From Bacteroidaceae bacterium (GTDB lineage: Bacteria; Bacteroidota; Bacteroidia; Bacteroidales; Bacteroidaceae), in NCBI GenBank assembly GCA_017442185.1, contig JAFSAT010000020.1, forward strand, positions 1 to 58,338: a stretch of 58,338 nt of DNA. The letters are read 5' to 3'. This document shows positions 8,024 through 17,243 of this stretch, piece after piece (the stretch's first letter is position 1; each line of letters begins with the position of its first letter). Both the position numbers and the translations under genes were made by a program. The notes under the pieces were generated by a model that saw only the letters and a list, made by a program, of their open reading frames with translations, made no database searches and was not told the DNA's origin.

Positions 8024-9388
8024 ATGGCAAAGGAAAAGAGTGTATTTGTGTGTAATGAGTGTGGATATGAGTCGCCTAAGTGGGCAGGTAAGTGTCCCGG
8101 ATGTGGCGCATGGAACAGTTTTGTCGAGCGTGTGGTGCGTGTAGCCTCCGGTCGTTCATGCTCGGCTGTCGAAGAGAGGGGCAGTTTGGCTCCTTTGTTG
8201 ATTGATGATGTATCGGCCGATGAACTTCCACGCATGAATATGGGTGATGATGAACTGAACAGGGTACTTGGCGGCGGGCTTGTTCCGGGCTCTTTGGTGC
8301 TTCTGGGTGGTGAGCCGGGAATAGGAAAGTCTACTCTTGTTTTGCAAACTGTGTTGAGATTGACTGATAGAAAGGTGCTGTATGTATCGGGTGAAGAGAG
8401 TGTGCAGCAGATTAAATTGCGTGCCGACCGAATAACGCACCCTCGCAGCAATTGTATGATTGTGTGCGAAACAGTGCTCGAAACAATATTCACGCATATA
8501 AAAAATATTACACCCGAACTTGTGGTGATAGACTCGATACAGACAATGTGTTCTGAGGCTGTGGACTCTTCGCCGGGAAGCATGACGCAGGTGCGTGAGT
8601 GTACGGCACGACTCTTGAAATATGCCAAGGAGAATCATGTCCCGGTGATTCTTATAGGACATATCACCAAGGACGGTGCCATTGCAGGCCCCAAGGTATT
8701 GGAGCATATTGTGGATGTTGTGATTCAGTTTGAGGGCGACCAACATCATATCTATCGTGTGTTGCGCTCGATAAAGAATCGCTTCGGAAGCACGGCCGAA
8801 TTGGGAATTTATGAGATGAGACGCGAGGGGTTGCGTCAGGTAAGTAATCCATCGGAATTGCTTTTGGGCGAGCGTTGCAGCGGCATGAGCGGCGTTACCA
8901 TTGCATCGGCCATCGAGGGGGTGAGCCCCTTCCTTATAGAGGTGCAGTCGCTTGTGAGCAGTGCCGTATATGGTACTCCGCAGCGTTCGGCAACAGGGTT
9001 TGATACGCGACGTATGAATATGTTGTTGGCGGTGCTTGAGAAGCGTGTCGGTTTTAAATTGGCTCAAAAGGATGTGTATCTGAATATTGCCGGTGGTTTG
9101 CGTGTGAATGACCCGGCAATTGACCTTGCGGTGATATGTGCCATATTGTCGAGTAATATGGATGTTGAAATAGAGGCGGCTGTCTGCATGGCCGGCGAGG
9201 TGGGGCTGTCGGGTGAGATTCGCCCTGTTAATCGAATAGAGCAGCGTATTGCCGAGGCTGCCAAATTGGGATTTAAAGAGATTATAGTTCCAAAGGCCAA
9301 CGTCAAGCGTCTTGATTTGTCGAGCTTTGGCATAGCTGTGCATCCTGTGGGCAAGGTGGATGAGGCTTTCAGACTTGTTTTCGGATAG
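8024..9388 (+). CDS. radA: DNA repair protein RadA
   Basis: A 454-residue RecA-like ATPase that processes recombination intermediates and promotes branch migration. The N-terminal zinc finger has C10, C13, C24 and C27. The Walker A loop GGEPGIGKST lies around 95-104. The RadA-specific motif KNRFG (K251) follows the SIQTM/SSPGS region. The C-terminal part is a Lon protease-like domain (AEVGLSGEIRPVNRIEQRI) without catalytic function. The length is normal. The start at 8024 is chosen because homologues begin MAKxKSxFVC and because the upstream GTG overlaps the promoter. A 25-base gap to the next gene suggests co-transcription. Confidence 0.96.
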   Translation: MAKEKSVFVCNECGYESPKWAGKCPGCGAWNSFVERVVRVASGRSCSAVEERGSLAPLLIDDVSADELPRMNMGDDELNRVLGGGLVPGSLVLLGGEPGIGKSTLVLQTVLRLTDRKVLYVSGEESVQQIKLRADRITHPRSNCMIVCETVLETIFTHIKNITPELVVIDSIQTMCSEAVDSSPGSMTQVRECTARLLKYAKENHVPVILIGHITKDGAIAGPKVLEHIVDVVIQFEGDQHHIYRVLRSIKNRFGSTAELGIYEMRREGLRQVSNPSELLLGERCSGMSGVTIASAIEGVSPFLIEVQSLVSSAVYGTPQRSATGFDTRRMNMLLAVLEKRVGFKLAQKDVYLNIAGGLRVNDPAIDLAVICAILSSNMDVEIEAAVCMAGEVGLSGEIRPVNRIEQRIAEAAKLGFKEIIVPKANVKRLDLSSFGIAVHPVGKVDEAFRLVFG

Positions 9389-9413
9389 TTTAAGGATTTA
9401 ATTTATTGGAAAA

Positions 9414-11021
9414 ATGATTTTTGATTATCAGATAAGGGTGTTGCCGCAGGTGGCAGCAAATGAGCATGCCATAATGGAGTATCTTGCGCGTGAGAAGGGG
9501 CACGACATACGTTCTATGAATGCTGTAAGAGTGTTGCGACGCAGCATCGATGCGCGTCAGCGCACAATATTCATGAATCTTACGGTACGTCTTTTTGTCA
9601 ATGAACTGCCGCCGACCGACGATTTTATATGCAGAGAGTATCGCAACGTAGAGGGTAGGCCTCCTGCAATTGTGGTGGGTGCAGGCCCTGCCGGCCTGTT
9701 CGCCGCTCTTAAATTAATAGAGAAAGGCATACGTCCTATTGTGGTGGAGCGCGGCAAGGATGTGCGCAGCCGCAAGGTGGATGTTGCCAATATTGCACGC
9801 ACACACACCGTCGACCCCGAGTCAAACTACTGTTTCGGAGAGGGTGGTGCAGGTGCCTATTCTGATGGCAAACTGTATACGCGCAGCAAAAAACGCGGAA
9901 GTATCGAGGGGGTGCTCAATCTCTTTTGTCAGCATGGGGCAAGTGCTTCTATTCTTGCCGATGCGCACCCTCATCTTGGAACGGATAAACTTCCGCGTAT
10001 TATCGAGAATATGAGAAAGACCATTCTTGTGTGTGGCGGCGAGGTGCATTTTAACACTCGCATGGATGAGATACTAATTAAGAACGGTAGGGTTTGCGGA
10101 ATTGCCACATCTCGTGGAGAGATATTGGCGGATGCTGTGATTCTTGCCACAGGACATTCTGCAAAGGATGTCTATCGTAAACTGTATGCCGGCGGTGTTG
10201 CGCTGGAGTCCAAAGGTATTGCCGTTGGTGTTCGCTTGGAGCATCCGTCGCAACTGATTGACTGTATAAGGTATCATAATCCGATGGGAAGGGGTAAATA
10301 TCTGCCTGCCGCGGAGTATAGCTTTACAACGCAGGTCGATGGGCGCGGTGTATACAGTTTTTGCATGTGTCCGGGTGGAGTGGTTGTTCCTTCGGCATCG
10401 GGCAGTGAGGAGCTTTTGGTGAATGGCATGTCGCCTTCGCATCGTGGCGGACGATGGAGTAATTCGGGAATGGTGGTGCAGGTTAATGTCGAGGATGTGG
10501 CCCATCCGGATATGCAGATGGAGGTTGATGGAATAGAGGGTGAGGATTTCTCCTCGCCTCTTGCTGTGCTTAATTTTCAAGAGCGTCTCGAACGTCTATG
10601 TTGGCTTATGGGTAATCGCCGACAGACAGCACCCGCACAGCGTATGACTGATTTTGTTAATTCCAAACTCAGTTACGACTTGCCGGATAGTTCATACGCT
10701 CCGGGGCTTATATCTTCTCCCATGCATTTTTGGATGCCACGTTTTATAAGCAGCAGGTTGCAAAGGGGATTTGAACTGTTCGGACGAAGCAGTAGGGGAT
10801 TCCTCACTCGCGAGGCAACGGTTATAGGTATGGAGACTCGAACATCGTCGCCGATACGAATAGTGAGAGACGCCGACACACTGCAACATACACAGATTGG
10901 GGGATTGTTCCCATGTGGTGAGGGTGCAGGCTACGCAGGCGGTATAGTGTCGGCAGCCGTTGATGGCGAGCGATGTGCTGTTTCGGCGGCAGAGTATATC
11001 GACGCATTTCACGTCAGATGA
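9414..11021 (+). CDS. FAD-dependent dehydrogenase (COG2509-like)
   Basis: A 535-residue flavoprotein. Residues 1-75 form a small N-terminal domain typical of this family. The dinucleotide-binding loop VVGAGPAGLFAAL comes next at about 85-97, with the acid-ended second strand PIVVERGKDVRSR. A second Gly-rich loop (ATGHSAKD) and a C-terminal FAD-binding segment GLFPCGEGAGYAGGIVSAAVDG follow. The physiological substrate of the family is not established. Related proteins are annotated simply as NAD(P)/FAD-dependent oxidoreductases. It follows radA by 25 bases with no terminator between, so they are probably one operon, although no functional link is evident. Confidence 0.85.
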   Translation: MIFDYQIRVLPQVAANEHAIMEYLAREKGHDIRSMNAVRVLRRSIDARQRTIFMNLTVRLFVNELPPTDDFICREYRNVEGRPPAIVVGAGPAGLFAALKLIEKGIRPIVVERGKDVRSRKVDVANIARTHTVDPESNYCFGEGGAGAYSDGKLYTRSKKRGSIEGVLNLFCQHGASASILADAHPHLGTDKLPRIIENMRKTILVCGGEVHFNTRMDEILIKNGRVCGIATSRGEILADAVILATGHSAKDVYRKLYAGGVALESKGIAVGVRLEHPSQLIDCIRYHNPMGRGKYLPAAEYSFTTQVDGRGVYSFCMCPGGVVVPSASGSEELLVNGMSPSHRGGRWSNSGMVVQVNVEDVAHPDMQMEVDGIEGEDFSSPLAVLNFQERLERLCWLMGNRRQTAPAQRMTDFVNSKLSYDLPDSSYAPGLISSPMHFWMPRFISSRLQRGFELFGRSSRGFLTREATVIGMETRTSSPIRIVRDADTLQHTQIGGLFPCGEGAGYAGGIVSAAVDGERCAVSAAEYIDAFHVR

Positions 11022-11083
11022 GTGGTCTTATGTATATTAAATATAAAGAGTAATTATCAATGATATAATAAGATATAATAATT

Positions 11084-12409
11084 ATGAAGAGGTTGATTCT
11101 TACATTATGGATATATTTCTGCTGTTTCTCATTTAGCTATGCTCAAACTCCTGATGAGAAAATTGCCGAGGCAATGAATAATTCCGATTGGTTTGCATTG
11201 GATTCTTTATACCGTAGTGAACCTAAAGATTCTATGAGCCAATTTCTTGAAATCTTTTCTCGTTGTCTTATTGGAAACAGGCTGAACCGTCCGGATGTTT
11301 CTATCCCTGCTTTTGCGGAATTATTCGACACTCAATCGGAAAACCTCGACCTTGGCAATCTGCTCAATTCATCTATGATGTTTGCTATGGACTTAAGCAG
11401 GATTGGAGATAATAAGGCAGCAGTAAAAATGTTATCTTCAATTCTCAGCTCGATACGCACCCATCTTGACAGTGCAACCATAGCAGGTATTCAGCAATAT
11501 ATTAATCAATACGAAGCACTATCTGAATACAATCCTTATAAAATTACATTTGAAAATTCGTCAGGAACTGTTCCTTTTGAAATTGTACCTCTTGACTCAC
11601 AAAAGAATAAATCTGTATTAATACATCTGAGAAACACTTCGATTAATGGCATCGACGCTGATGTTACCTTTGATACAGGAGCCGGAGTAAATATTATTTC
11701 AGAGTCTTTAGCTCTTAAATATAATTTAATTCCACTTGATGCTTTAACTACTGTTGGAGGATTCGCCGGTATACAGAATGGAAGCTATGCTATTGCAAAG
11801 GAATTAAAAATAGGAGATATGATTGTTGCCGATGTGCCTTTCTATGTCATAAACATATCAACCAATAACGATGAGGCTGACAAATATGTCGAATATTTTA
11901 ATATTGTTGTCGGTAGTGAACTGATGTTACAACTTAAAGACCTTACTTTGGATTTTGTCAATAATAAAATTACAGTTCCATCAGTTGCTCCAAAAAGAAG
12001 TCAGGCATCTCCAAATATCTGCTTCTCTTCTCACATGAATTTATTGGGAAAAGTAATTGTGCAAGAGAATCCCGTTTTAATGAATATTGATACCGGAGAT
12101 GCCTCTTATGGCTCGTTAGGATGTGGTTTTTTTGAGAACAACAAAGAGTATATTATTACTCATTCTAAGTTAGATACCATACGTACGGCAGGTGTCGGTG
12201 GGGTACAAATATCGGAAAGTTATCGTGTACCCAACATCCCGATAGTATTTGGAAACGAACAAGTTATTGTGCCTGAAGTGGTTGTTAAAACAGGAGATGC
12301 TGCTGATGCTGTTGTTGAATATGAAGGTAATTTGGGCTTGAAATCTTTGATGCTTTTCGGCAAAGTACGATTTAATTTGGTGGATTTTATATTAACCACA
12401 TCAAAATAG
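11084..12409 (+). CDS. secreted retropepsin-like aspartic protease with two DTG motifs
   Basis: A 441-residue protein with a clear signal peptide (MKRLILTLWIYFCCFSFSYA, cleavage before Q). It has an N-terminal helical region (about 25-150) and two retropepsin/clan AA lobes. The first carries DTGAG at D197, followed by VNIISESLALKY. The second carries DTG at D336 (NIDTGDASYGSLG). Two catalytic Asp motifs in one chain allow a pepsin-like bilobal active site instead of a homodimer. By family it would be a periplasmic or outer-surface protease. The second motif is less canonical, so it could be a structural lobe. The gene is visibly more AT-rich than its neighbours and ends in a repeat-derived hairpin. 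Confidence 0.8.
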   Translation: MKRLILTLWIYFCCFSFSYAQTPDEKIAEAMNNSDWFALDSLYRSEPKDSMSQFLEIFSRCLIGNRLNRPDVSIPAFAELFDTQSENLDLGNLLNSSMMFAMDLSRIGDNKAAVKMLSSILSSIRTHLDSATIAGIQQYINQYEALSEYNPYKITFENSSGTVPFEIVPLDSQKNKSVLIHLRNTSINGIDADVTFDTGAGVNIISESLALKYNLIPLDALTTVGGFAGIQNGSYAIAKELKIGDMIVADVPFYVINISTNNDEADKYVEYFNIVVGSELMLQLKDLTLDFVNNKITVPSVAPKRSQASPNICFSSHMNLLGKVIVQENPVLMNIDTGDASYGSLGCGFFENNKEYIITHSKLDTIRTAGVGGVQISESYRVPNIPIVFGNEQVIVPEVVVKTGDAADAVVEYEGNLGLKSLMLFGKVRFNLVDFILTTSK

Positions 12410-12444
12410 GGCCGGATTATTTTGTTTATCTCTGCAAACAAACA

Positions 12445-12496
12445 AGAAGCTGTTTGAATTTATATAGTCAATTTTTTAGAAATTCAAACAGCTTCT
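12445..12496. repeat. short member of the AGAAGCTGTTT inverted-repeat family
   Basis: Perfect 17-bp inverted ends AGAAGCTGTTTGAATTT (12445-12461) and its complement (12480-12496) around an 18-base centre. The ends match the 21-bp ends of 30290-30433 and the ends of 19911-20056, but the interior is almost absent. It starts 36 bases after the protease stop codon and may act as a 3' hairpin. Confidence 0.8.
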
Positions 12497-12501
12497 AAAA
12501 T

Positions 12502-12543
12502 CCTCAATGATAATTCTATCTTTTTTGATGGAATTTCATTGAG
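12502..12543. terminator. bidirectional terminator between protease gene and manA
   Basis: Arms CCTCAATGA (12502-12510) and TCATTGAGG (12535-12543) continue with near-complementary AATTCTATC and GATGGAATT around a T6 loop. It sits between two convergent genes. Confidence 0.6.
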
Positions 12544-12594
12544 GAGTAATTTATATTTACTTTCTTATAGAACAGCCACGTATGGAACTGTTGT

Positions 12595-13557
12595 TTACAC
12601 TCGGCTTGTAAGGATTGTCATTTTTCCATTTGGTACTATGTCGAGCTTGGTAACTGTAGCAGGAACAAGGATGGATTCACCTTGGCGTATGCTCATAGTC
12701 TCACCGCAGCAGTCGGTAATTGTACCCTCACCCTCGGTGCATATTACAATGACAAAGGAGTCGAGTGTGGCGAGGTCTATCGTGTGTTCTTTGGTGAGTT
12801 TGTAGAGCGAAGTGGTGAAGTAGGGACACGATACCAGCTCTACGCACTTGTCATCGGCTGCTTCGTAGTGTGTGCGGTAGTTGGGGAGCACGTTATAATC
12901 TATCACAGCCTTGCTCTGCTCGGTGTGAAGCTCGCGGGGGTTGCCGTTTGCATCTACACGGTTAAAGTCATATATGCGGTAGGTTATGTTTGAGGTTTGC
13001 TGAATCTCGGCAATGAAGGCTCCTGCGCCTATGGAATGTATACGTCCGGCGGGGAGGAAGAAGAGGTCGCCTGCGTGTATGTCATACTCTGCCAGCAGGT
13101 CGGTTATTGTGTTGTCGGCAATGCTTGCTTCGTACTCTTCGGGCGTTACCTGTTTGGAGAATCCCGAGCGCAGGCGGCTGCCGGGGTCGGCATCTACTAC
13201 GTACCACATTTCGGTCTTACCTTTTGATTGGTGACGCTCCCATGCTTGCTCGTCGTTGGGATGAACTTGTATAGAGAGGTCTTGACGGGCGTCGATGAAT
13301 TTTATGAGTAGGGGAAACTCTTCGCCGAAGCGTTCGTAGTTGGCCTTGCCAAGCAGTTTGGCTCCGTCGCGGGCAATTAGCTGAGGAAGGGTCATACCGG
13401 TGTCGGCTCCTCCGTCTACAACAGATTCGTTATCTTTAACTCCTGATATTTCCCAGCTTTCGCCTACCTGTTTTTGTTCGGAGATGATTCCTTTGTAGGG
13501 GAGAATTTTTTCGCCGCCCCACAGCATGCTTTTTAAAATGGGTTTGAATTTGTACAT
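12595..13557 (-). CDS. manA: mannose-6-phosphate isomerase, type I
   Basis: A 320-residue cupin enzyme interconverting fructose-6-phosphate and mannose-6-phosphate, which links glycolysis to GDP-mannose and surface polysaccharide synthesis. It starts MYKFKPILKSMLWGGEKIL. The zinc and substrate motif IQVHPNDEQAW (about residues 100-110) and the TEMWYVVDADPGS segment are typical of the short type I form (about 320 residues, as in Bacillus and Bacteroides). A C-terminal cupin-like lobe ends TILTSRV. A -7-like TAGGTTTG (13611-13618, minus) lies about 55 bases upstream, so it probably has its own promoter. Confidence 0.95.
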   Translation of the reverse strand: MYKFKPILKSMLWGGEKILPYKGIISEQKQVGESWEISGVKDNESVVDGGADTGMTLPQLIARDGAKLLGKANYERFGEEFPLLIKFIDARQDLSIQVHPNDEQAWERHQSKGKTEMWYVVDADPGSRLRSGFSKQVTPEEYEASIADNTITDLLAEYDIHAGDLFFLPAGRIHSIGAGAFIAEIQQTSNITYRIYDFNRVDANGNPRELHTEQSKAVIDYNVLPNYRTHYEAADDKCVELVSCPYFTTSLYKLTKEHTIDLATLDSFVIVICTEGEGTITDCCGETMSIRQGESILVPATVTKLDIVPNGKMTILTSRV

Positions 13558-13663
13558 AGGTTGTTTTATTTAGATGTTCTTTTTTCTTTTTAGTGAGGTG
13601 TGTATGTTTGCAAACCTACATATTTTTTTCGGTTTTTATCTTCTTTTGGGTGTTTTTTTGGTT

Positions 13664-14284
13664 TTATTGTTTGAATTTATTGCCGTCCCACTTATAGTGC
13701 AGGGTACGGAGCAAAGGGGAAATGGCGACGGAGTCTTCTTTGTTCATGTATGAGGGCATTGTGTATTCGGCACTCAGGCTGTCGGAGGTTGCCGAGAGGG
13801 TGAGCTTTACAAGGTGAATATCGGCAATTTTAATGTATTTGCATATACTGTCGATGTTAATGAAAAAATCTTTTATGGTGGGTTTTGTGTATATCTCCTC
13901 GCATGGAAGATTTTCCCACAGCTTGTTGTAGAATGATATGCGGCTGTCACATGCTTCGGCGCACACAGTGTTTATGATACATATTATGCTGTCGCCCGAG
14001 GGGGTGTGTGGCAGAAGTTTTATCTGCATGGAGGAACTTTGCGAGGTTTGCAGATGCAGGTAGTCTTTGGTAATTACTTTTAGTTCGCTTTTACCATCGA
14101 GACGGTTTGTGATGCTTGCACGCATCCCGGCATCTACAAAGTCGATACAGTCGCGACGGTCATTCTCTGTCATGAGGGGTGTCATTTGGGCAGGCATCTC
14201 AATAAAGAGCTTGCGCATATCTTGCGCCGTTGCTTTGCCGATAATGGCGGCAAGCATTGTCAGGGTGATTATGAACTTTTTCAT
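13664..14284 (-). CDS. DUF3256 family secreted protein
   Basis: A 206-residue protein starting at ATG 14284 with a signal peptide MKKFIITLTMLAAIIGKATA before QDMRKLFIEMP. The segment MTENDRRDCIDFVDAGM and the following LDGKSELKV match the Bacteroidetes-only DUF3256 family as I remember it; its function is unknown. A longer upstream frame (to 14521) is a shadow of the EamA gene and has low-complexity His/Arg composition, so it is rejected. The start codon overlaps the EamA stop by four bases (ATGA), which indicates translational coupling at the end of the recF-to-DUF3256 run. Confidence 0.85.
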   Translation of the reverse strand: MKKFIITLTMLAAIIGKATAQDMRKLFIEMPAQMTPLMTENDRRDCIDFVDAGMRASITNRLDGKSELKVITKDYLHLQTSQSSSMQIKLLPHTPSGDSIICIINTVCAEACDSRISFYNKLWENLPCEEIYTKPTIKDFFINIDSICKYIKIADIHLVKLTLSATSDSLSAEYTMPSYMNKEDSVAISPLLRTLHYKWDGNKFKQ

Positions 14285-15180
14285 TTTGAACCAAGATAAA
14301 GAAAGAATAATCCTATTAATATGAGTAGTATGTCGATGGCTTTGCTTTTGAGATTTTTTTCGTGCAGGAGCAGTGCTCCAAAGATAAAGGTGACAATTAC
14401 ATTGCCGCGTCTTATCATGGATACTACGGCAATGAGTGCTCCCTCTTGTGCCAATGCGCTGAAATAGCAAAAGTCGGCAAGGGCAAGGAATATTGATATC
14501 ATGGGGATGCTTGAACGCCATGTGAAGCGTTTCCTGCGTTGGGTGGGCGAGAGGGTGTTAAGAATTGTTGCTATTAACCCCATAAGTATGCACTGATATA
14601 CGTTGAACCACGATTGCACAAGCATGGGTTGAAGGTTGCGCATAAGAAATTTATCGTACAATGCGCTCACTGCACCAAGGATGGCTGCCATTATAACAAA
14701 GAGAATCCAACGGTTGTGTGCAAAGTTTATCCCTTCGCGTTTGCCGCTTCTGCTAAGCAGGCAGAATGATACAATGGCTATCATCACTCCTATCCATTGA
14801 TAGGTGTTCAGCTGTTCACCAAAAATCATAAGGGCGCCCAAAAGCACAAGCACGGGGCGGGTCGACTGTATCGGTGATACTATGGTGATGGGCAGATGTT
14901 TTATTCCTATGTAGCCGCAGAGCCATGAGCTTAGTACTATGACGGCCTTCAGAATGAGCAGTATGTGTGTGTGAATGTCGGCATGCGGTACGTGCAACAC
15001 TCCTTCGGTTATTATGCCTGTGTGTGATAGTATTATGAATGGTGCAAATATGAGTGTCGAAAAGAGGGTGTTCAGGAATAGTACGGCGAGCACGGAATTA
15101 TCCTTCAAGGATATTTTCTTGAAGAAGTCGTAGCAACCTAACAGTGCTGCCGATATAAATGCAAGTGCAGCCCACATCAT
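14281..15180 (-). CDS. EamA/DMT-superfamily transporter
   Basis: A 299-residue membrane protein with about ten hydrophobic segments in two repeats, the layout of EamA (DMT) metabolite exporters. Each half carries the usual Pro/Gly-rich transmembrane pattern (for example LPITIVSPIQSTRPVLVLLGALMI across residues 97-120, and the second half near 220-260 with FSALAQEGALIAVVSMIRR). The substrate cannot be predicted. It overlaps truA by four bases (ATGA) upstream and DUF3256 by four bases downstream. Confidence 0.85.
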   Translation of the reverse strand: MMWAALAFISAALLGCYDFFKKISLKDNSVLAVLFLNTLFSTLIFAPFIILSHTGIITEGVLHVPHADIHTHILLILKAVIVLSSWLCGYIGIKHLPITIVSPIQSTRPVLVLLGALMIFGEQLNTYQWIGVMIAIVSFCLLSRSGKREGINFAHNRWILFVIMAAILGAVSALYDKFLMRNLQPMLVQSWFNVYQCILMGLIATILNTLSPTQRRKRFTWRSSIPMISIFLALADFCYFSALAQEGALIAVVSMIRRGNVIVTFIFGALLLHEKNLKSKAIDILLILIGLFFLYLGSK

Positions 15181-15926
15181 AGATATATCTCTTCGGGATA
15201 TTTCACTTCGGTTAGGAAGAGGGCTTCGGCAATGGCCGAGTCGCCGGCTGCGCAGCGCTCTTTTTGTTCTATTATATGGCGGAAGTGCTCTATGTCTGTT
15301 TTTCCGCGTCCTACAAGGAGCAGTGTTCCTACTATGGCGCGTACCATGTTGCGCAAGAAACGGTCGGCTTCAATCTCGAATACCCAATGGTCGGGACTTA
15401 TTTGTCGCCACGCGGCATGTGTTATTTTGCAGTTATTTGTCTTTACATCGGTGTGTAGTTTGCTGAAACTTGTAAAGTCGGTATATTCTTTTAAAATGGC
15501 AGCAGCGCGGTTCATTGCTTCAAAATCGGTGTCGGCCGATATTCGGCAACTGTATCGGCGGGCAAATGGTGTTTTTACTGTGCTGACGTAGTAGCTGTAT
15601 CGGCGGGCGATGGCGTCGAAACGGGCGTGGGCGTCGTTTCTCACAGGGCGTATTGCTTGTATTGCAATATCTTGCGGAAGTATTCTGTTGAGGCGGTATA
15701 TGAGCCGGGTGATGTCGGTGTTGTCGGGGAGGTCGGCGTGGGCTGTCATTCGGGTGGCGTTTACTCCGCTGTCGGTGCGTCCGGCACCTGTGAGGGGGAT
15801 GTGTGTGCGCACTATTGTGGCAAGTGCCTCTTCGAGCGTCTGTTGCACGGTGCGGGCGTTGGGCTGTATCTGCCATCCGTGATATGCGGCGCCGTCGTAT
15901 GAGAATTGTATGAAGTAGCGTTGCAT
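15177..15926 (-). CDS. truA: tRNA pseudouridine(38-40) synthase TruA
   Basis: A 249-residue enzyme isomerising uridines 38-40 in the anticodon stem-loop. It starts MQRYFIQFSYDGAAYHGWQ. The catalytic Asp is D52 in GAGRTDSGVNA. The C-terminal FLRNMVRAIVGTLLLVGRGK motif is characteristic. The length is normal. Its ATG overlaps the rsmE stop by one base (TGATG), and its own stop overlaps the EamA start. Confidence 0.96.
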   Translation of the reverse strand: MQRYFIQFSYDGAAYHGWQIQPNARTVQQTLEEALATIVRTHIPLTGAGRTDSGVNATRMTAHADLPDNTDITRLIYRLNRILPQDIAIQAIRPVRNDAHARFDAIARRYSYYVSTVKTPFARRYSCRISADTDFEAMNRAAAILKEYTDFTSFSKLHTDVKTNNCKITHAAWRQISPDHWVFEIEADRFLRNMVRAIVGTLLLVGRGKTDIEHFRHIIEQKERCAAGDSAIAEALFLTEVKYPEEIYL

Positions 15927-16627
15927 CAGATTTCGTTCTTCAGATTGAAAATGTGGCAGGCTGCAAGGCCTGCGGTCTCGGTTCTCAGACGTGAATTGCC
16001 CAGGCTTATGGGAATGAACCCTGCGGCTGTTGCTGCTTCTACCTCTTCGGGGCTGAAATCGCCTTCGGGGCCAATCAGAATTGTGGCATCTTCGCTTTTT
16101 ATGAGTATCTCTTTGAGGGCTTTTCGCTCGCTGTCGTAACAGTGGGCAATGTATTTGGCGCCGTTACGTGGAATACTGATGAATTTTTTGAAGTCTGTTA
16201 TTTCGTTTATGATTGTTCGGTGGGGTTTGAGTGATTGTTTCATTGCCGATATTGCTATGCGTTCTATGCGGTCGTTTTTTATTACTTTGCGTTCCGAGAA
16301 TCGGCAATTGAGAAAGGTTAGCTCGTCGAGTCCTATTTCTACGGCTTTTTCCACCATCCACTCTATGCGGTCTATATTCTTTGTGGGGGCTATGGCTATG
16401 TGTATGTTGCCTTGCCATCCTTTGGGCATTGTGCGTCGCAGGGTGGATTCCACGTGACAATGTTTGCCGTTTATGGAGGATATTATTGCTTCGTGAAAGG
16501 TGCCTTTGCCGTCTGTTATTTCTATTGTGCTGCCTACTCCGAGGCGTAGCACGCGCAGGCAATGGGTGGCTTCTTCCTCGGGAAGCTCCCATGTGGTTTC
16601 TATGTCGGGGGCGTAGAATAGTGCCAT
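15926..16627 (-). CDS. rsmE: 16S rRNA (uracil1498-N3)-methyltransferase RsmE
   Basis: A 233-residue SPOUT-family methyltransferase. The N-terminal PUA-like part reads HCLRVLRLGVGS and ITDGKGTFHEA. The C-terminal knot carries ATILIGPEGDFSPEEVEAA and ISLGNSRLRTETA, the SAM-binding and dimer motifs of RsmE. It lies 19 bases downstream of the bifunctional nuclease gene and overlaps truA by one base. Confidence 0.95.
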   Translation of the reverse strand: MALFYAPDIETTWELPEEEATHCLRVLRLGVGSTIEITDGKGTFHEAIISSINGKHCHVESTLRRTMPKGWQGNIHIAIAPTKNIDRIEWMVEKAVEIGLDELTFLNCRFSERKVIKNDRIERIAISAMKQSLKPHRTIINEITDFKKFISIPRNGAKYIAHCYDSERKALKEILIKSEDATILIGPEGDFSPEEVEAATAAGFIPISLGNSRLRTETAGLAACHIFNLKNEI

Positions 16628-16646
16628 GTCGTGTTTCTGTTTCTTA

Positions 16647-17219
16647 TTACAGTTTGTTGTTTTCTTCGGGGGTGTCGTTTTGTGTATTGCGAGAGTCTAT
16701 CTCTTCTTTTATCTTCATTGCAAGTTCGTAGTTCTCTTCTTTGATTGCTTTATCGAGAACGTTGCGCAGTGTTTCGTTGTCGGCTATGGTAATGGGTATT
16801 GATACTGCGCCGTTGAATTCGTCGTGTATGGCTGTGCGTTTCAGCAGCTCCTCTTCTATATATATAGGTGCACCGAAGCGTAGGGCTACTGCTACGGCGT
16901 CTGATGTGCGGGCATCTATTTCGCGTAGCTCGTCATTTATTCTGAACATAAGTGTCGAATAGAATGTGCCATCGTCTATTTTGCTTATGGTGGCGCATTG
17001 CATGGTGGCACCTACTGATTCGGCAAAGTTGTGAAAGAGGTCGTGTGTTATTGGACGTTTCGTGACTATGCCTTTCAGGGCAAAGGCTATTGCTTGTGCT
17101 TCGGCGTATCCTATCACTACCATTATTTTTCGATGGCCGTTAAGCTCTTTGAGCATCATTACATAGGCGCGTTCGTCTGATGTCTTGCAAAGAATGTCTG
17201 AAACTACAAGTTCTATCAT
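16647..17219 (-). CDS. bifunctional nuclease (DUF151) with C-terminal UVR motif
   Basis: A 190-residue protein. Residues 1-135 form the DUF151/bifunctional nuclease (BFN) domain, recognised by GYAEAQAIAFALKG, RPITHDLFHNF and ARTSDAVAVALRFGAPIYI. A UVR-like helical hairpin follows (LDKAIKEENYELAMKIKEEI, about 155-175). BFN proteins from other phyla cleave RNA and DNA, but the role in Bacteroidota is not settled. It lies 24 bases after the NupG-like gene and 19 bases before rsmE, so it is part of the same run. Confidence 0.88.
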   Translation of the reverse strand: MIELVVSDILCKTSDERAYVMMLKELNGHRKIMVVIGYAEAQAIAFALKGIVTKRPITHDLFHNFAESVGATMQCATISKIDDGTFYSTLMFRINDELREIDARTSDAVAVALRFGAPIYIEEELLKRTAIHDEFNGAVSIPITIADNETLRNVLDKAIKEENYELAMKIKEEIDSRNTQNDTPEENNKL

Positions 17220-17243
17220 TGTGGTATGGGTTTGTAATGCTTT

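Noticed and set aside
8156..9343. 395-residue minus-strand ORF opposite radA
   Set aside because: It is a long open antisense frame, rich in His, Thr and Gln, over a highly conserved gene; no recognisable domain.
13664..14521. 285-residue version of the DUF3256 protein
   Set aside because: The first 79 residues are out-of-frame sense of the EamA gene; a signal peptide begins at ATG 14284.
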